This document shows positions 19,706 through 30,367 of a stretch of DNA of 64,000 nucleotides, piece by piece. The first letter of the stretch is position 1, and each line of letters starts with the position of its first letter. This DNA is from Serripes groenlandicus. Taxonomy: Eukaryota > Mollusca > Bivalvia > Cardiida > Cardiidae. A model generated the notes under the pieces. It worked only from the letters and a program-made list of their open reading frames with translations, was not told the DNA's origin and searched no databases. Location: positions 31,196,861 to 31,260,860 of the forward strand of contig JASEVX010000010.1 in NCBI GenBank assembly GCA_031761405.1, given 5' to 3'. The translations under genes and the position numbers were made by a program.

Positions 19706-20193
19706 ATTACCCAGGAAACGCCGCGATATAACTGAAATACTGCTGAAAACGGCGAGAAACACCATCTAATCAAACGTTACAGTGACCTTTCAATGTGCAG
19801 GGTTGTACACAACTTTGAGATTTAGCCGCATTACTAATTATGAACAACCATTGTTGATATGGTTTTATTGGAGGGGAATTTCTGAAGGCTAAGAATGAAA
19901 TATGGATGTAATCGAAGTCTAGTAAACATGCTACATTGATTTTGGTGGACACGGATATTACATCTATTTCTAGATAACGAAGCAATAATTATGAATAATT
20001 GATATCAATTATCGGATTTTGTTGAAGACCATTATTTCTACAGCCACGGGAAATACCCGCGTTTTATTACAAAAACGGACGTCAGATACCCGCGCTTTGT
20101 ACTGCCTTGATGTATCGACCCATCCTTAACAAGTATTAACAACAACAACAACAACCCTGTATTTTAAGAAACTTAACTTATGAGATTATAGAA

Positions 20194-20758
20194 AGTGTCC
20201 AATTTCACCAACCTTACTTAGAGCCTAATGATACTTAACCCTTTCCCACATGCAACAAATCTGTAGCAGACGACTTTCCCACATACAACAAATCTGTAGC
20301 AGACGACTTTCCCACATACAACAAATCTGTAGCAGACGACTTTGAAAACATAGTGACAAAACCCTGAACAAATCTCCATAAAAGATAGCTTAATTGTTTT
20401 AAAAATAAAGTCGAAAACAATGTCGCCAAAGGAGAAATTGCTCATCATGAGCAATTTCACCTTTGGCCACAATGTTTCTAAAAGTCGTCTGCTTCTATTA
20501 CATCAAAATGCGTCTGCAGGTGGGAAAGGGTTAACGACTTAAAAGCATGTTTTTTCTCATTTTTCTTTCAATAATACAAATGCCAATATATTTCATTTCT
20601 TAACAAGTATTGTTAGTCAGCAAATGTAAATATAAATATCGACTTAGTCATTTACTTAAATACATTCCACCATTCATGTTTACAAAATATTGGGGCAACA
20701 ATACAGATGAAATATGCTTTTACGTATTTAAGTATTACTTAGTGTTGTAATTGGACCC
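20194..20758. mobile_element. Family J element hosting a D MITE
   Basis: The left end GTCCAATTTCACCAACCTTA and the right end ACTTAGTGTTGTAATTGGACCC match J1 (57726-58011). The interior CATTTACTTAAATACATTCC and AAGTATTTAAGTATTACTTA are shared. The D element at 20235-20534 lies inside and is younger. Confidence 0.75.
20235..20534. mobile_element. Family D MITE with internal triplication
   Basis: TTAACCCTTTCCCACATGC to GGTGGGAAAGGGTTAA. The unit CTTTCCCACATACAACAAAT / CTGTAGCAGACGA (36-37 bp) occurs three times in tandem from 20238 to 20343. The central palindrome is GAAATTGCTCATCATGAGCAAT. Confidence 0.88.
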
Positions 20759-20828
20759 TGAATTGCTGACTTTTATATCACAAAATATTATAATCTCATA
20801 GGTTATCGAATTGATTGGCGGTCAAATT

Positions 20829-21211
20829 ACTATAGTCCCTAAAAAAAAACTTTGTTTGTGTAGAAATTAGTGTATACCATCACCAGAATGTATTGAATAT
20901 ATGACATTGAGTTTAAATGCATTGTGAATGTGTATAGGATGCACTGGAAATGATTGATTTGATCATTTTTAGTAGTTTGACCTTGTTTGAAGTGAAAGTA
21001 GAGAGTGCTAAACACCGGTTTTGTCCGGGCCCGATTTGGACGGTTACCATTTTCGCCTGGTGAGTTCTTTTTTGCATAATGCATGACTCCACATTTTTTT
21101 GGGATTGTTTTAAAGCTAAGAGGTAACTCTTTTCAATGATATATGGTGTTCTACATGAGAAACGCTTAGAAAGTGTGACAATTGAGGATTTTTGTTGGTG
21201 TATTGTAACCA
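20829..21211. repeat. Dispersed repeat Q, copy 2
   Basis: Same orientation as copy 1, with most blocks identical, lacking the TCCAAAAT segment after GATTTGG and 38 bp near the end. Open frames on the minus strand across it are chance. Confidence 0.8.
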
Positions 21212-21660
21212 AAACAACATTGGGGTCCTTACGACAGACCCGGATTAACCTGTACAACCGCACAGCTTGATCACGATCTGAACTGTTCTCCAATTAATCA
21301 TACATTGTTTTAGAGGAACTGTTGAAAACAGTATCTCCTTGTTCACTTTTTCATGGATCTGGAATCGGATGTTTTCTTAACTCGTAATAACTATGTTATG
21401 GTTGAATTTACCGAAGCACCGCTGCTGCAATAATGATAAACAAGAGTATAGAAGTGCCGCTTTATTCGAAAACCGACGTTCTGAACTTTCGGGATTCGAA
21501 AATTCAGATCAGCCTCAAAATCCGCAATATAATGGTAAATGTCTCTCCTTTTCGCCAACAAAGACATAAGAACAGTTACTGTATTTGGTAATCTGGAGGA
21601 AAGTATATATATATATATTTATTTATATGTTTAAAAATCACCCAAAAGGCACCTCGGTTG
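21212..21660. other. No recognisable feature
   Basis: Intronic AT-rich sequence. A short TATATATATATATTTATTTATA run lies near 21606. Confidence 0.4.
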
Positions 21661-21665
21661 TCCAT

Positions 21666-21927
21666 GTGAGCCTTCCCGCGAGAAACAAAAACTATGATCT
21701 CTGCGTAATGTATCGACCCAAATCAACTTGCGCTGTCAGCGCAGACTGATCCGGGTCGACACATTCCGTCACAGGGGGATAGAGGTATGGAGTAATGATT
21801 CCTGAAACAGAAAATCCACAGGAGGCGAAAAGTGTCTATTCGGGTAAGCCTGCGCGGCATGCTTAGGCTGATCGGGGTTGATACTTTACGTAGAGTCCAC
21901 AATGTTAGTTTTCTCGCGGGACGGCGA
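21666..21927. mobile_element. Family A MITE
   Basis: TGAGCCTTCCCGCGAG to CTCGCGGGACGGC. It uses the CTGTCAGCGCAGACTGATCC variant of the subterminal hairpin and joins directly to a D-like half element. Confidence 0.8.
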
Positions 21928-22062
21928 AATTGCTTATAATGAGCAGTTTCCTCTTTTGCCCCAATGCATTCAACACTCTTCAATAATTATACTTTCATTA
22001 ATAGCGACGATCCAAAAGAAAGGTCTGCTCAAGATGTGTTTTTAGTTAGAAGGGGTTAACTA
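21928..22062. repeat. Right half of a D element
   Basis: GAAATTGCTTATAATGAGCAG, CCTCTTTTGCCCCAATG, AAGGTCTGCTCAAGATG and AGAAGGGGTTAAC. The left half appears replaced by the A element. Confidence 0.65.
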
Positions 22063-22261
22063 GTGGTACCGAGTACCCGCATGCCTGATGCTTAGATAAA
22101 GTTGTCTCATTAGACGGAATGAATTAACGCTTTCAATAGAGGCTAAACTATAATATACAAACCAGTTTTTTACAGAAACTGGAACACAACAGAACACAAC
22201 TTTTATGATTACAAATTATTTTCAGGTCCATATGGTAGAAATATCTATATTACATTAAATT

Positions 22262-22515
22262 ATACACAAATATTCAAATATATAAACATGTTCATGCATA
22301 CGTACATACATACACCTATACATACATGTATACATATACACACATACATACACCTATACATACATATATACATATACACACATATATATAGACACATATA
22401 CATAGACACATATACATACATGTATACATATATACACATATACATACATGTATACATATATACACATATACATACATGTATACATATATACACATATACA
22501 TACATGTATACATAT
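22262..22515. repeat. (ATACAC/ATACAT)n microsatellite
   Basis: Long purine-pyrimidine alternating run of ATACAT, ATACAC and GTATAC units. It continues at 22767-22805 beyond a family C insertion, so it was one array. Confidence 0.9.
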
Positions 22516-22766
22516 CGAAGGCTTGGCGTGAAACGGTTGTAACTAAAATACGTATTTATTTTACCAAGGTTAATCACCTCGCCATACAATCTTTATAAGC
22601 GTTAAATCATTTTTCTAAGTAAACAATGGAAATTTAGGTGCCATTGCTCGTTCTGAGCAATGGCAGCTGAATTTGCATTGTTTACAAATGAGTCAAAATT
22701 GCCCCTAAACCAATGTTTTCAAAATAGTTTACAAAATAGTTAAAACCGTTTCACGCCAAGCCCTCG
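22516..22766. mobile_element. Family C MITE inside a microsatellite
   Basis: CGAAGGCTTGGCGTGAAACG to CGTTTCACGCCAAGCCCTCG, flanked by ATAT on both sides. Opposite orientation to C1. The central palindrome is CATTGCTCGTTCTGAGCAATG with outer arm GTGC / GCAG partly decayed. Confidence 0.88.
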
Positions 22767-22805
22767 ATATACACACATACATAGACACATATACACACAT
22801 ATAAT

Positions 22806-23330
22806 AAACCAATACTTATACTGATAATTATATTGATATTGCTCATTATATACAACATCTATCAGTTGGGATGTTAATTAAGATAGAGGCATGAATTTAT
22901 CATGGAAAAAGAAGCAATTTACTTACAAAATACTTTTTAAATATAATCTGCCAAATTGAAAAAGGCGTCAGAGGTGATCTGTATCAGGGAAATGGAACCT
23001 AAAGCCGAGTTCCAAACAGTGCTAACGGCAGCTTAAAATAAATGTAGTTAGGTTTGTTAAAAATTGACCTGATACGTTAACATACGTAATTGTGTCGATT
23101 TTGTTTCCACGTCGATGTACAATTATCGTACTAGACAATTGACAGATGTAGTTACGCATTGCAACATACAATTTAAGCAAGTCTTTATCGATGTGCTATA
23201 TTTTTTCTGTTTTCCCTTTAAAGGAAATCAAAAGCGCAGTCATGCAATCTGTTCAGACTTAATGCACTTCTTTTTTTTAGTACAGGAAGTTGTCCTAGTT
23301 TAAACTAAAATAAAATGAATTGAACTTCAG
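22806..23330. other. No recognisable feature
   Basis: Intronic sequence with no repeat of the window recognised. Confidence 0.4.
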
Positions 23331-23339
23331 TCAAATTGT

Positions 23340-23550
23340 GCAACCCATTCCCACATACTGCTGCAGACGCCTTCGCAGCTAACAAGTTTTTTTTGGAACT
23401 TTATGGTTAAACGATAAATTGCTCATAATGAGCAGGTTTTCCTTGTATCACACTGTCAATAATTATAGCGGCATATATTGAGAATTCATAGATTTTCAAT
23501 AGATGTTGTCAAAGTCGTCTGTTTCACATATGTTCGTGGTAAAATAGTTC
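23340..23550. repeat. Decayed family D MITE
   Basis: CAACCCATTCCCACATACTG, GATAAATTGCTCATAATGAGCA and TCAAAGTCGTCTG keep D order. The ends have lost TTAA. Confidence 0.6.
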
Positions 23551-23624
23551 ACGCTTTCCTTGCTCAATCACTGCTCTATCCGTAATCCTGATATGCTAGT
23601 GCAGGAGTCATATCATCGTTAGCT

Positions 23625-23849
23625 TTAACCCTAACCCACAAACAGACACTTTATGACGCCTCTGCAACGGGCGACGTTTGGAAACATTTTGATAAACGGG
23701 GATATTGCTCATAATGAACGAATTCGCCACAAGGTTTTCAAATATGTTTAACTATTATACCTTCGTTTACGGATGTTTTGTATATTTTGCCTAAATGTTT
23801 TCAAATTCGTCTGCTACAGATTAGTTGTATGTTGGAAAAAAGGTAATTC
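23625..23849. repeat. Decayed family D MITE
   Basis: TTAACCCTAACCCACAAACAG, ATTGCTCATAATGAACGAATT, AATTCGTCTGCTACAGATTAG and GTTGGAAAAAAGGTAA. Both ends are recognisable but mutated. Confidence 0.65.
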
Positions 23850-24066
23850 TATACATATCTGACAGATTGTTTATCGTGAGAACGTTTTCATTTCTCCTGA
23901 TAACAAGGTATTAATGAACAAAAACGCATGATTATATATCTTCGTAAATAAAATATCTGCAAATCACTAGTACTGTTGTTTACAGTTTCTATCCCACTAA
24001 CATGGTTTTAATATAATGTTTAGTAAAACAGTTTTGATTCAAGAATCAAAAACACTGTGTATTCAT

Positions 24067-24282
24067 TTAACTCTTCCCCACTAAAAGACGCATTTTGACA
24101 CATCTGCATTAGACAACTTTGAAAACATTTTGGCAAAAGTAGAAATTGCTTACAATGAGCAATTTCTCCTTTTTGCCACAATGTTTTCAAATCTATTTAA
24201 CAATAATTCTTTCATATATATATTTCAATTGTTTGACTAAATGTTCTCTGCTGCAGATTTGTTGTATGTGGGAAAGGGTTAC
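24067..24282. mobile_element. Family D MITE
   Basis: TTAACTCTTCCCCACTAAAAG to ATGTGGGAAAGGGTTA. The central GAAATTGCTTACAATGAGCAAT has one arm mismatch. Confidence 0.8.
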
Positions 24283-24760
24283 TCGATAGTTCAACTTCAA
24301 TATCGAAAGCAAATAGTGTTCCCGATTAATCTGTATATAACGACGGTACCAATGCCATAAATAATTCAAATGAATCACGTGACTTCGGACCATTAAAAAT
24401 GCGCATGTCTTCTATGAAATTACGATTACAAATCAGGCGTGTTTCTTTTTTTTTTTAAAGATAATGTATTGCACGGTTTCCATGATTGAGGACACTTCCA
24501 AACGAAAAGTTTAATTGCATTAATTAATTGCACGAATGCCCCCCGTGCAGTTCAACCAGGGTCGTCCCTTTTAAACTATGTCGAAGGAGTCATAGGAGAG
24601 TGACCAAGAAACGACTATTATTTTTAATCGTCATTCATCCCTTCAATGCTGATTTTTATAAAATAGACTTGTCTAATTTTGCAATTGGAAGACTGCACAT
24701 GCAGTTCTAGGAATTTCAGGATAAACATGTTGAGTTGAGCAGCTAACATTATTGAACCAG

Positions 24761-24945
24761 GTCCAGAGCTCTAGATAAGGGGTATTTTTCATGTTTTAAA
24801 ATCCTTATTCGACATTTAAAACCTATGTTGTGGGTACTCAAAAGAATCGTCTCAGTGAGACGATTCTTTTGAGTACCCACAACATAGGATTTGGTTGAGT
24901 AATAAGAGAAATATTGTTGGGAAAATATCTGTTCACACCCCTCTT
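24761..24945. repeat. F element, solitary copy
   Basis: CCAGAGCTCTAGATAAGGGG, CATGTTTTAAAATCCTTATT and the hairpin, then GGATTTGGTTGAGTAATAAGAG. It is shorter than the 606-bp units at 9.7 kb. Confidence 0.75.
24822..24888. repeat. F hairpin, perfect arms
   Basis: CCTATGTTGTGGGTACTCAA plus AAGAATCGTCTC, loop AGT, exact return to ACATAGG. 32-bp arms without mismatch. Confidence 0.9.
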
Positions 24946-25727
24946 AAATAGTCCTCTACTGGACAGATCACATTGATTCGCGGGCTGACATGGCTCTTTG
25001 CTGATCACAATCTGTTCTATCAGTCAAGTGTTCACTAGCATAACTCGGAACATCGATTTGTGTGTGGATCAATTATTTGTAAATAAATGTAACTATATTT
25101 CACATCAATAAATTGAGTGTCGTATTTGTTACCAAATTACAGAGCAAACCCCAATAAGGGGGTGACTTTAACCGTGTAGTGATGGCAAGTGGTAGTCACG
25201 TCAAGACCAAGACGTCAAGACCAAATATGGTTGGTTCTGTCTTTGACTCTATGAATTATTTAAGCAATTTCTCCTTTATTCATATTAGTTTTTTCAAAGG
25301 TCGTCTTCTTAAGAGAGGCACCAAAGTGTGTCAGGAAAGAAGTCGGAAAACAAAAATTAACGATCGAAATATATATGAAACAACAGTTGCTTTATATTGT
25401 AACCCGGTGTCAATATAACATCCATTGACAACTCGCAAATCGTTAAGTACGTATCACTGTTTTATTTATCTTTAAACAATTCGTATTTAGCCTGTAATGT
25501 TTCTGTTTGCGTTGTGTCGCTATTCCAAACAATCAGCGTCCAATCTCAATAAATTGCAGTTACACATTTCATACCATCAGTCACGTGTCAATGCCTTTTA
25601 TTTGCATTGAAAAGATGTCTTTGTTTACCCATGGAACTACTTTGTTTGTTTTATCGCTACGTTATTTATTTACCGTTCGATATTTTACATCCGTTGTTAC
25701 ACCCATTTGATTTTAGTTGTTTTCTGC

Positions 25728-25929
25728 TTAACTCTTTCAGCGCCGAATTGTTTAAAGTAGACTATTCTATGTTAAAAATCGGGCGTCTCCATTTCTCATT
25801 TAATAAAAGTTTGGACTATTTTGATAAATAAAAGGCAAACAATGCTGGCTGAGCTCTTTACGAGCTGACTCACCTGAATCTGTATTGTTTGCAAAACCTC
25901 AACATTGTCACTGGTGTTTTAAGAGTTAA
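25728..25929. mobile_element. Family E MITE, first of a tandem pair
   Basis: TTAACTCTTTCAGCGCCGAATT at the left; the right end is decayed (TTTTAAGAGTTAA). Inside are AGGCAAACAATGCTGGCTG, CTCTTTACGAGCTGACTCAC and TGTATTGTTTGCAAA. It shares its right TTAA with the next copy. Confidence 0.8.
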
Positions 25930-26121
25930 CTCTTTCAGCGCATAGTTCCTTAATGTAGACACTTTCATGTTGAAAAATCGGCCGTCTTGATTTTTCATGT
26001 GATAAAAGCTTTGTAATATTCTGATAGGTAAAAGGCAAACAATGCTGATTTGGCTACGAGCTGACTTACCTGAATCTGCAGTGTTTGCATCAATGATTTG
26101 CATTGGCTCTGCAAGAGTTAA
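25926..26121. mobile_element. Family E MITE, second of a tandem pair
   Basis: TTAACTCTTTCAGCGCATAG to CTCTGCAAGAGTTAA in the same orientation as the first copy. The central palindrome is reduced to GGCTACGAGCTGACTTACC. One TTAA separates the two copies. Confidence 0.8.
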
Positions 26122-26169
26122 CAGACGTAACAGTACTGTTTTCTTTCTCTCATGAGCAACATTATTTGA

Positions 26170-26273
26170 TCGAGCCAATCATCACAAATTTCTCCTTTTG
26201 CCACACTATTTTCTAAAGTCGTATACTATACTACATATGCTTTAAATTGCGTCTGCGCGTGGAAAAGGGTTAA
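26170..26273. repeat. Right half of a D element
   Basis: AATTTCTCCTTTTGCCACACT, AAAGTCGTATACT, AAATTGCGTCTGCGCG and GTGGAAAAGGGTTAA. Confidence 0.65.
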
Positions 26274-26402
26274 CATGTATGTATTGGGGAAAACATGTTT
26301 GACCGCGGACTCGGAATAGGTCATTCGTGCAGACTGATCTTGTTTTACGTTGATATAAACTTTCATTTTAAATCGTGTATACCAGCAATCGAACACAAAT
26401 GA

Positions 26403-26645
26403 GGAGCCGTCCCACGAGAAAACCAATATTTGCTCTGCGTAATGTATCGACCCAGATCAGCCTACGCAATCCACCCAAGTTAATCCGGGCTGGCACATTC
26501 CGTCTCAGGGGGATAGAGGTATACAGTAATGATTCCTGAAACAGAAAATCCACTGGAGGCGAAAAGCGTCTGTCCGGGTTCGCCTGCGCGGCGTGCTTAG
26601 GCTGATCCGGGTCGATACTTTACGCACAGTCCACACTGTTGGGAT
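26403..26645. mobile_element. Family A MITE
   Basis: GAGGAGCCGTCCCACGAG onward, both hairpin segments and TTTCTG...CAGGAATC equivalents present. The right terminus is eroded (CACTGTTGGGATTCTGG). Confidence 0.8.
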
Positions 26646-26821
26646 TCTGGTGTGATTGCTCAAATGTTATTTTCAACTCTCATATAGCAGGATAAGGGTC
26701 ACTGTTAAGATTATTTTTCTATGTAAAGTCAAACGTCGTGTTTCACCAGCATGATTACAAATACATATTGGCAACACAAATATATTATGTGACCTAGGTC
26801 CAATTCCTCAAACTTTACTTC

Positions 26822-27105
26822 CACGTTGTTGCCACGGCCAATCCACGTGCTAGCCACGCTGTCACCTCATTGCATTCCCGTACCACGTTCTCGCCACGTT
26901 GTAGTACGTTGTGGGGAAACGTGAGCGAATTTTGAACATGTACACAAATTAAAATTTAGCACTTCACGTTTTGTCATGTTTGATCACGTTTTGTCACGTT
27001 TGATCACGTTTCAGCCACGTTGTTCTACGTTTGCTCACGTTGTAGCCACGTTTCCCAACAAAGCTATACGTGGTGGCCAAAACGTGACACTATGACTGGG
27101 GCATA
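26822..27105. repeat. CACGTT-rich cluster
   Basis: A dozen or so CACGTT/AACGTG hexamers spaced about 10-20 bp, for example CCACGTTCTCGCCACGTTG and CACGTTTTGTCACGTTTG. The left half ends GGGGAAACGTG and the right half has CACGTTTCCC, giving a loose inverted structure around a GAATTTTGAACATG middle. It sits where J sequence is interrupted. Confidence 0.6.
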
Positions 27106-27272
27106 ACGCTAACTGAAACTAAAAATACCTAAAAGCATATTTTGACATCATTTTGTTTTCCTAATAAACTGAAGGCCAAAATATTTCATTTCTTATCAAC
27201 TTATTCATTTACTTAAATACATTAAAACATTTATGTTTTACAGAATATTAGGTAAAACAAAACTGATGAAAT

Positions 27273-27502
27273 CGAGGGCTTGGCATGAAACGGTTGTAAC
27301 TAAAAACCTATTTTGAAAACTCTGGTTTAAGGGCAATTTTGACCCCTTTGTAAACAATGCAAATGTAGGTGCCATTGACACTTCAATTTCCATTGTTTAC
27401 CAAGAAAAATGATTTAACTCTTTTAAATACTTTATGGCGAGGTGATTAACCTTGGTAACAAAATACCAATTTTAGTTGCAACCGTTGCACGCCAAGCCCT
27501 CG
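27273..27502. mobile_element. Family C MITE lacking one palindrome arm
   Basis: CGAGGGCTTGGCATGAAACG to CACGCCAAGCCCTCG, AAAT on both sides. The centre reads GTAGGTGCCATTGACACTTCAA: the GAGCAATGG arm has been deleted. Confidence 0.88.
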
Positions 27503-27913
27503 AAATGTGCTTTTAAGTATTTAAGTATAAAATAGCGCTACGTAAACTTGGTGGAATTGGACCCTGATACGAACCTGCATGGTTTCCGGTATCCGGTATA
27601 ATAACATAAATTGCGTCATTGTCGTAAATTATTTTCGTCTACAAACCACAAGGTTCAGATCCCGATCAAAGTCTAATAAAAACCTTTAGTCTGAAATAGT
27701 TATTTGCGAGTATTGGATTGTGTATGTCATTACTCTTAGGTTTGTTGTCTTATAATTGAGTTATCTAATTACAGCCAGCGCAAAAAGTCTGGGTTTGGTC
27801 ATTAACGAATACATTTGGATACAATTTCACATATTTTGTTGTTGAAAACTATAGTTATGATGCTGATTTTTACCGAGTTCTTGTATAAGCCTTTATGTTG
27901 TGATCGATCATTT

Positions 27914-28160
27914 CGAGGGCTTGGCGTGAAACGGTTGTAACTAATAATGTATATTGAAAACCCTGGTTTAGGGGCAATTTTGACCCCTTTGTAAACAATG
28001 CAAATTTATGTGCCATTGCTCAAAACGATCAATGGCACCTAAATTGCCATTGTTTACAAAGAAAAATGATTTATCGCTTATAAAAACATTATGGCGAGGT
28101 GATTAACTTTGGTAAACAAAATACCAAGTTTAGTTACAACCGTTTCACGCCAAACCCTCG
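27914..28160. mobile_element. Family C MITE
   Basis: CGAGGGCTTGGCGTGAAACG to CGTTTCACGCCAAACCCTCG. Flanks ATTT and GTTT differ by one base. Central GTGCCATTGCTCAAAACGATC with partner CAATGGCAC. Confidence 0.85.
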
Positions 28161-28744
28161 GTTTTAAAGATAAACTAAACAATTGCGGTAAATAAACTCC
28201 AGTGAATGAACAGTTGGTTCCAGCACTACACAAAATGCTTTATTTTGGGTGGCGAATCGAATAGTGTCTAATTAATGTCTCTATACTGTATGACAAGGCT
28301 TAAAGTAGACATAATGTATTACCCAGTCTATAGACTGCTAATTTTCTGTCTGTGAAATATGAAAAGAAACACGATCTTACCAATTTTCGCTAAATGAAAC
28401 GTTGGTAAAACACGACAAGCAGTCAATGTATATGAAAGTGCAATCATTGTCTAGTACATCGCCCCTTCTCATTAATCTCAATATTTATCGAATGGATCCA
28501 TGCAGACAATAATCAACTTTCAGATCTATGATCGTTTATATTTATGTTATGCTAAACGATGAGATACTGTGTTCTATCAGTGAAATAAAATCCATATCAC
28601 CCACACTGTGAGTGATATAGGTATGCCGGAACTACTTGTTTTACTTATAAAGGAATTTTATCTTTATTTTCACAAAAACTGATATATAGGATCAGATACC
28701 TAAAATAGACGCGACGTGACGTCATTTTCCTAGTATTAGGTCAT
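28161..28744. other. No recognisable feature
   Basis: Intronic sequence. A short palindrome-like ATATCACCCACACTGTGAGTGATAT lies at 28596-28620. Confidence 0.4.
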
Positions 28745-28826
28745 GTTATATTACACACGTTGTATATAAAGAAATACGTAATGGGTATATTAGATCGGAT
28801 AGAAGCATTGTCATGTGGTAAAAGCT
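28745..28826. repeat. Repeat P end, inverted
   Basis: Reverse complement of the P start at 29352 onward (TACGTAATGGGTATATTAGA, GAAGCATTGTCATGTG). With copy P2 it forms an inverted pair around foldback X5. Confidence 0.75.
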
Positions 28827-29004
28827 TATCTTGACAAATGTATATTTCCGTATTCCGTAAATTTAACAAATCAGACTTATTGTCATTGTCTGACATTGTG
28901 TAGTAAACAAATACATTCACACAGATTCGTCCGCGTGTGAACAGGTACGAAGACACTAAATAGTTCCATTCTTTCGTCATCAATTAGCATAGAATAAAAA
29001 GAAA

Positions 29005-29138
29005 ATTTGTTTGTTTTGAGTGGATATGGAATATATCTCATCTCGAAGTGATACACTTTTATCACGCGCTCGTGAAAATATTAAAATTGTATTACTGCTC
29101 GATGAGATATATTCCATATCCACTCAAAACAAACAAAT
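29005..29138. repeat. Foldback X5
   Basis: ATTTGTTTGTTTTGAGTGGA continuing ATATGGAATATATCTCATC, returned exactly by GATGAGATATATTCCATAT and CCACTCAAAACAAACAAAT. Apex GATACACTTTTATCACGCGC. Confidence 0.85.
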
Positions 29139-29351
29139 ATCCTCTATATATCACAAAACACACACATCACAATCTTAAATGATACATTTCTATGAACCAT
29201 GACATAAATTCGAAATTTGTCTATTAAGATAACACACAGATGAACTCATATATAAACAATTACAAGTATAAAAGAAGCGGATTCCCTCCATGGCACCCAG
29301 GGTTGCGGGGGAATGCACTTTGACTGGTGCGCTGTGTTGGAAAAGCAGCAG

Positions 29352-29776
29352 TACTAGAAATACCTTTATCACATGACAATGCTCGTATCCGATCTAATAT
29401 ACCCATTACGTATTTCTTTATATGTAACGTGTGTAATATAACATTACCGAATCACTATTGTTGAATTCATCCGCGAATGTTTACAAACTGCCTGAGAACG
29501 TGTATCCGGCGAACACAAACGTCCCGATAGATGGACGAGGTAAAGGGAACATTATCGGTCATAAAATATGTTTGTGTGTGAATAGTTAACAGTTTATTAA
29601 GTATTACATGTTGGGACTATTTTCTTACATCGAAACAACGATTTTCTTTTTGTGTTTCGTCATGTGATAATAGGAATATTTCAGTCGTTGTCATTGCATA
29701 AAGCTTAATAACAAATTTCTTGAACTCGTTTAATAAAACTTTATATGAAATGATAACTTATGTCAGATCCTATATA
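29352..29776. repeat. Dispersed repeat P, copy 2
   Basis: Collinear with 8471-8943 but with scattered small deletions. Ends in the same GTCAGATCCTATAT motif. Confidence 0.75.
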
Positions 29777-30042
29777 TATACAACTGACATGCCGTTAAAA
29801 GCGAAATAAAACACCATTCAAACAAAACGAAAAAACGAACAGGACTATAGCTGTTTACAACATTTCAGAAAGAAGACTTTATTCATCTTATATACGCAAT
29901 TCCAAAAATGGCAATAATTATTATATAATTGTTATCGACGTCCCGTTATAATAATGAATATGGTAGAAGAGTTGTGTCCTTTGCAGTATGAAGTTGCCGT
30001 GTTTTGTTGAACAAGTATACTACCAACGTTCAACTCCGATGT

Positions 30043-30261
30043 TTACGGCGACAATAGGTCACACGTCCCCCAAACCAAAACTAAATGTGATGGTCCAAAA
30101 TGTTCGTCAAAGCCTTCTCTGAAAGCACGTGACTGGTGCCCTCTCGGATTCTTAACTTCATTAGTGAAAACAAAACGACAAGTAATCCCCGTTTTAAAAG
30201 CTTTTAAACAACCCATAGGTCCGTTGTTACCTTCTCCGAGTTTATCAAATTGATTAATCAC
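30043..30261 (-). pseudogene. Possible coding remnant, unknown family
   Basis: 72 codons open on the minus strand with a protein-like composition (GEGNNGPMGCLKAF, TNEVKNPRGHQSRAFREGF, GPSHLVLVWG). I do not recognise it. No flanking splice sites are evident. It may be a fragment of an inserted gene or chance. Confidence 0.25.
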
Positions 30262-30367
30262 ATTTTTGATTTCATCGACGTGTGTATGTCACTTAAAAGG
30301 AACAATATGTGTACGCACGTGCAATGAGACTCGTTTTCTCAGAACAAGGCTCACACAATATAATGGT

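Larger units (their letters stand above)
26796..27564. mobile_element. Family J element hosting two insertions
   Basis: The left end AGGTCCAATTCCTCAAACTT and the right end TTGGTGGAATTGGACCC are J ends. The J interior (CATTTACTTAAATACATT, TTTTAAGTATTTAAGTAT) is split by the CACGTT cluster (about 26822-27105) and a C MITE (27273-27502). Confidence 0.7.

Noticed and set aside
20218..20472. Frames with repeated SSATDLLYVGK-type blocks
   Set aside because: The apparent protein repeat is the 36-37 bp triplication in a D MITE.
20913..21293. 126-aa open frame on the minus strand
   Set aside because: Lies mostly within repeat Q, whose other copy does not keep the frame.
22260..22589. Tyrosine/methionine/cysteine-rich frames
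   Set aside because: Translations of the ATACAC/ATACAT array, running into a C MITE.
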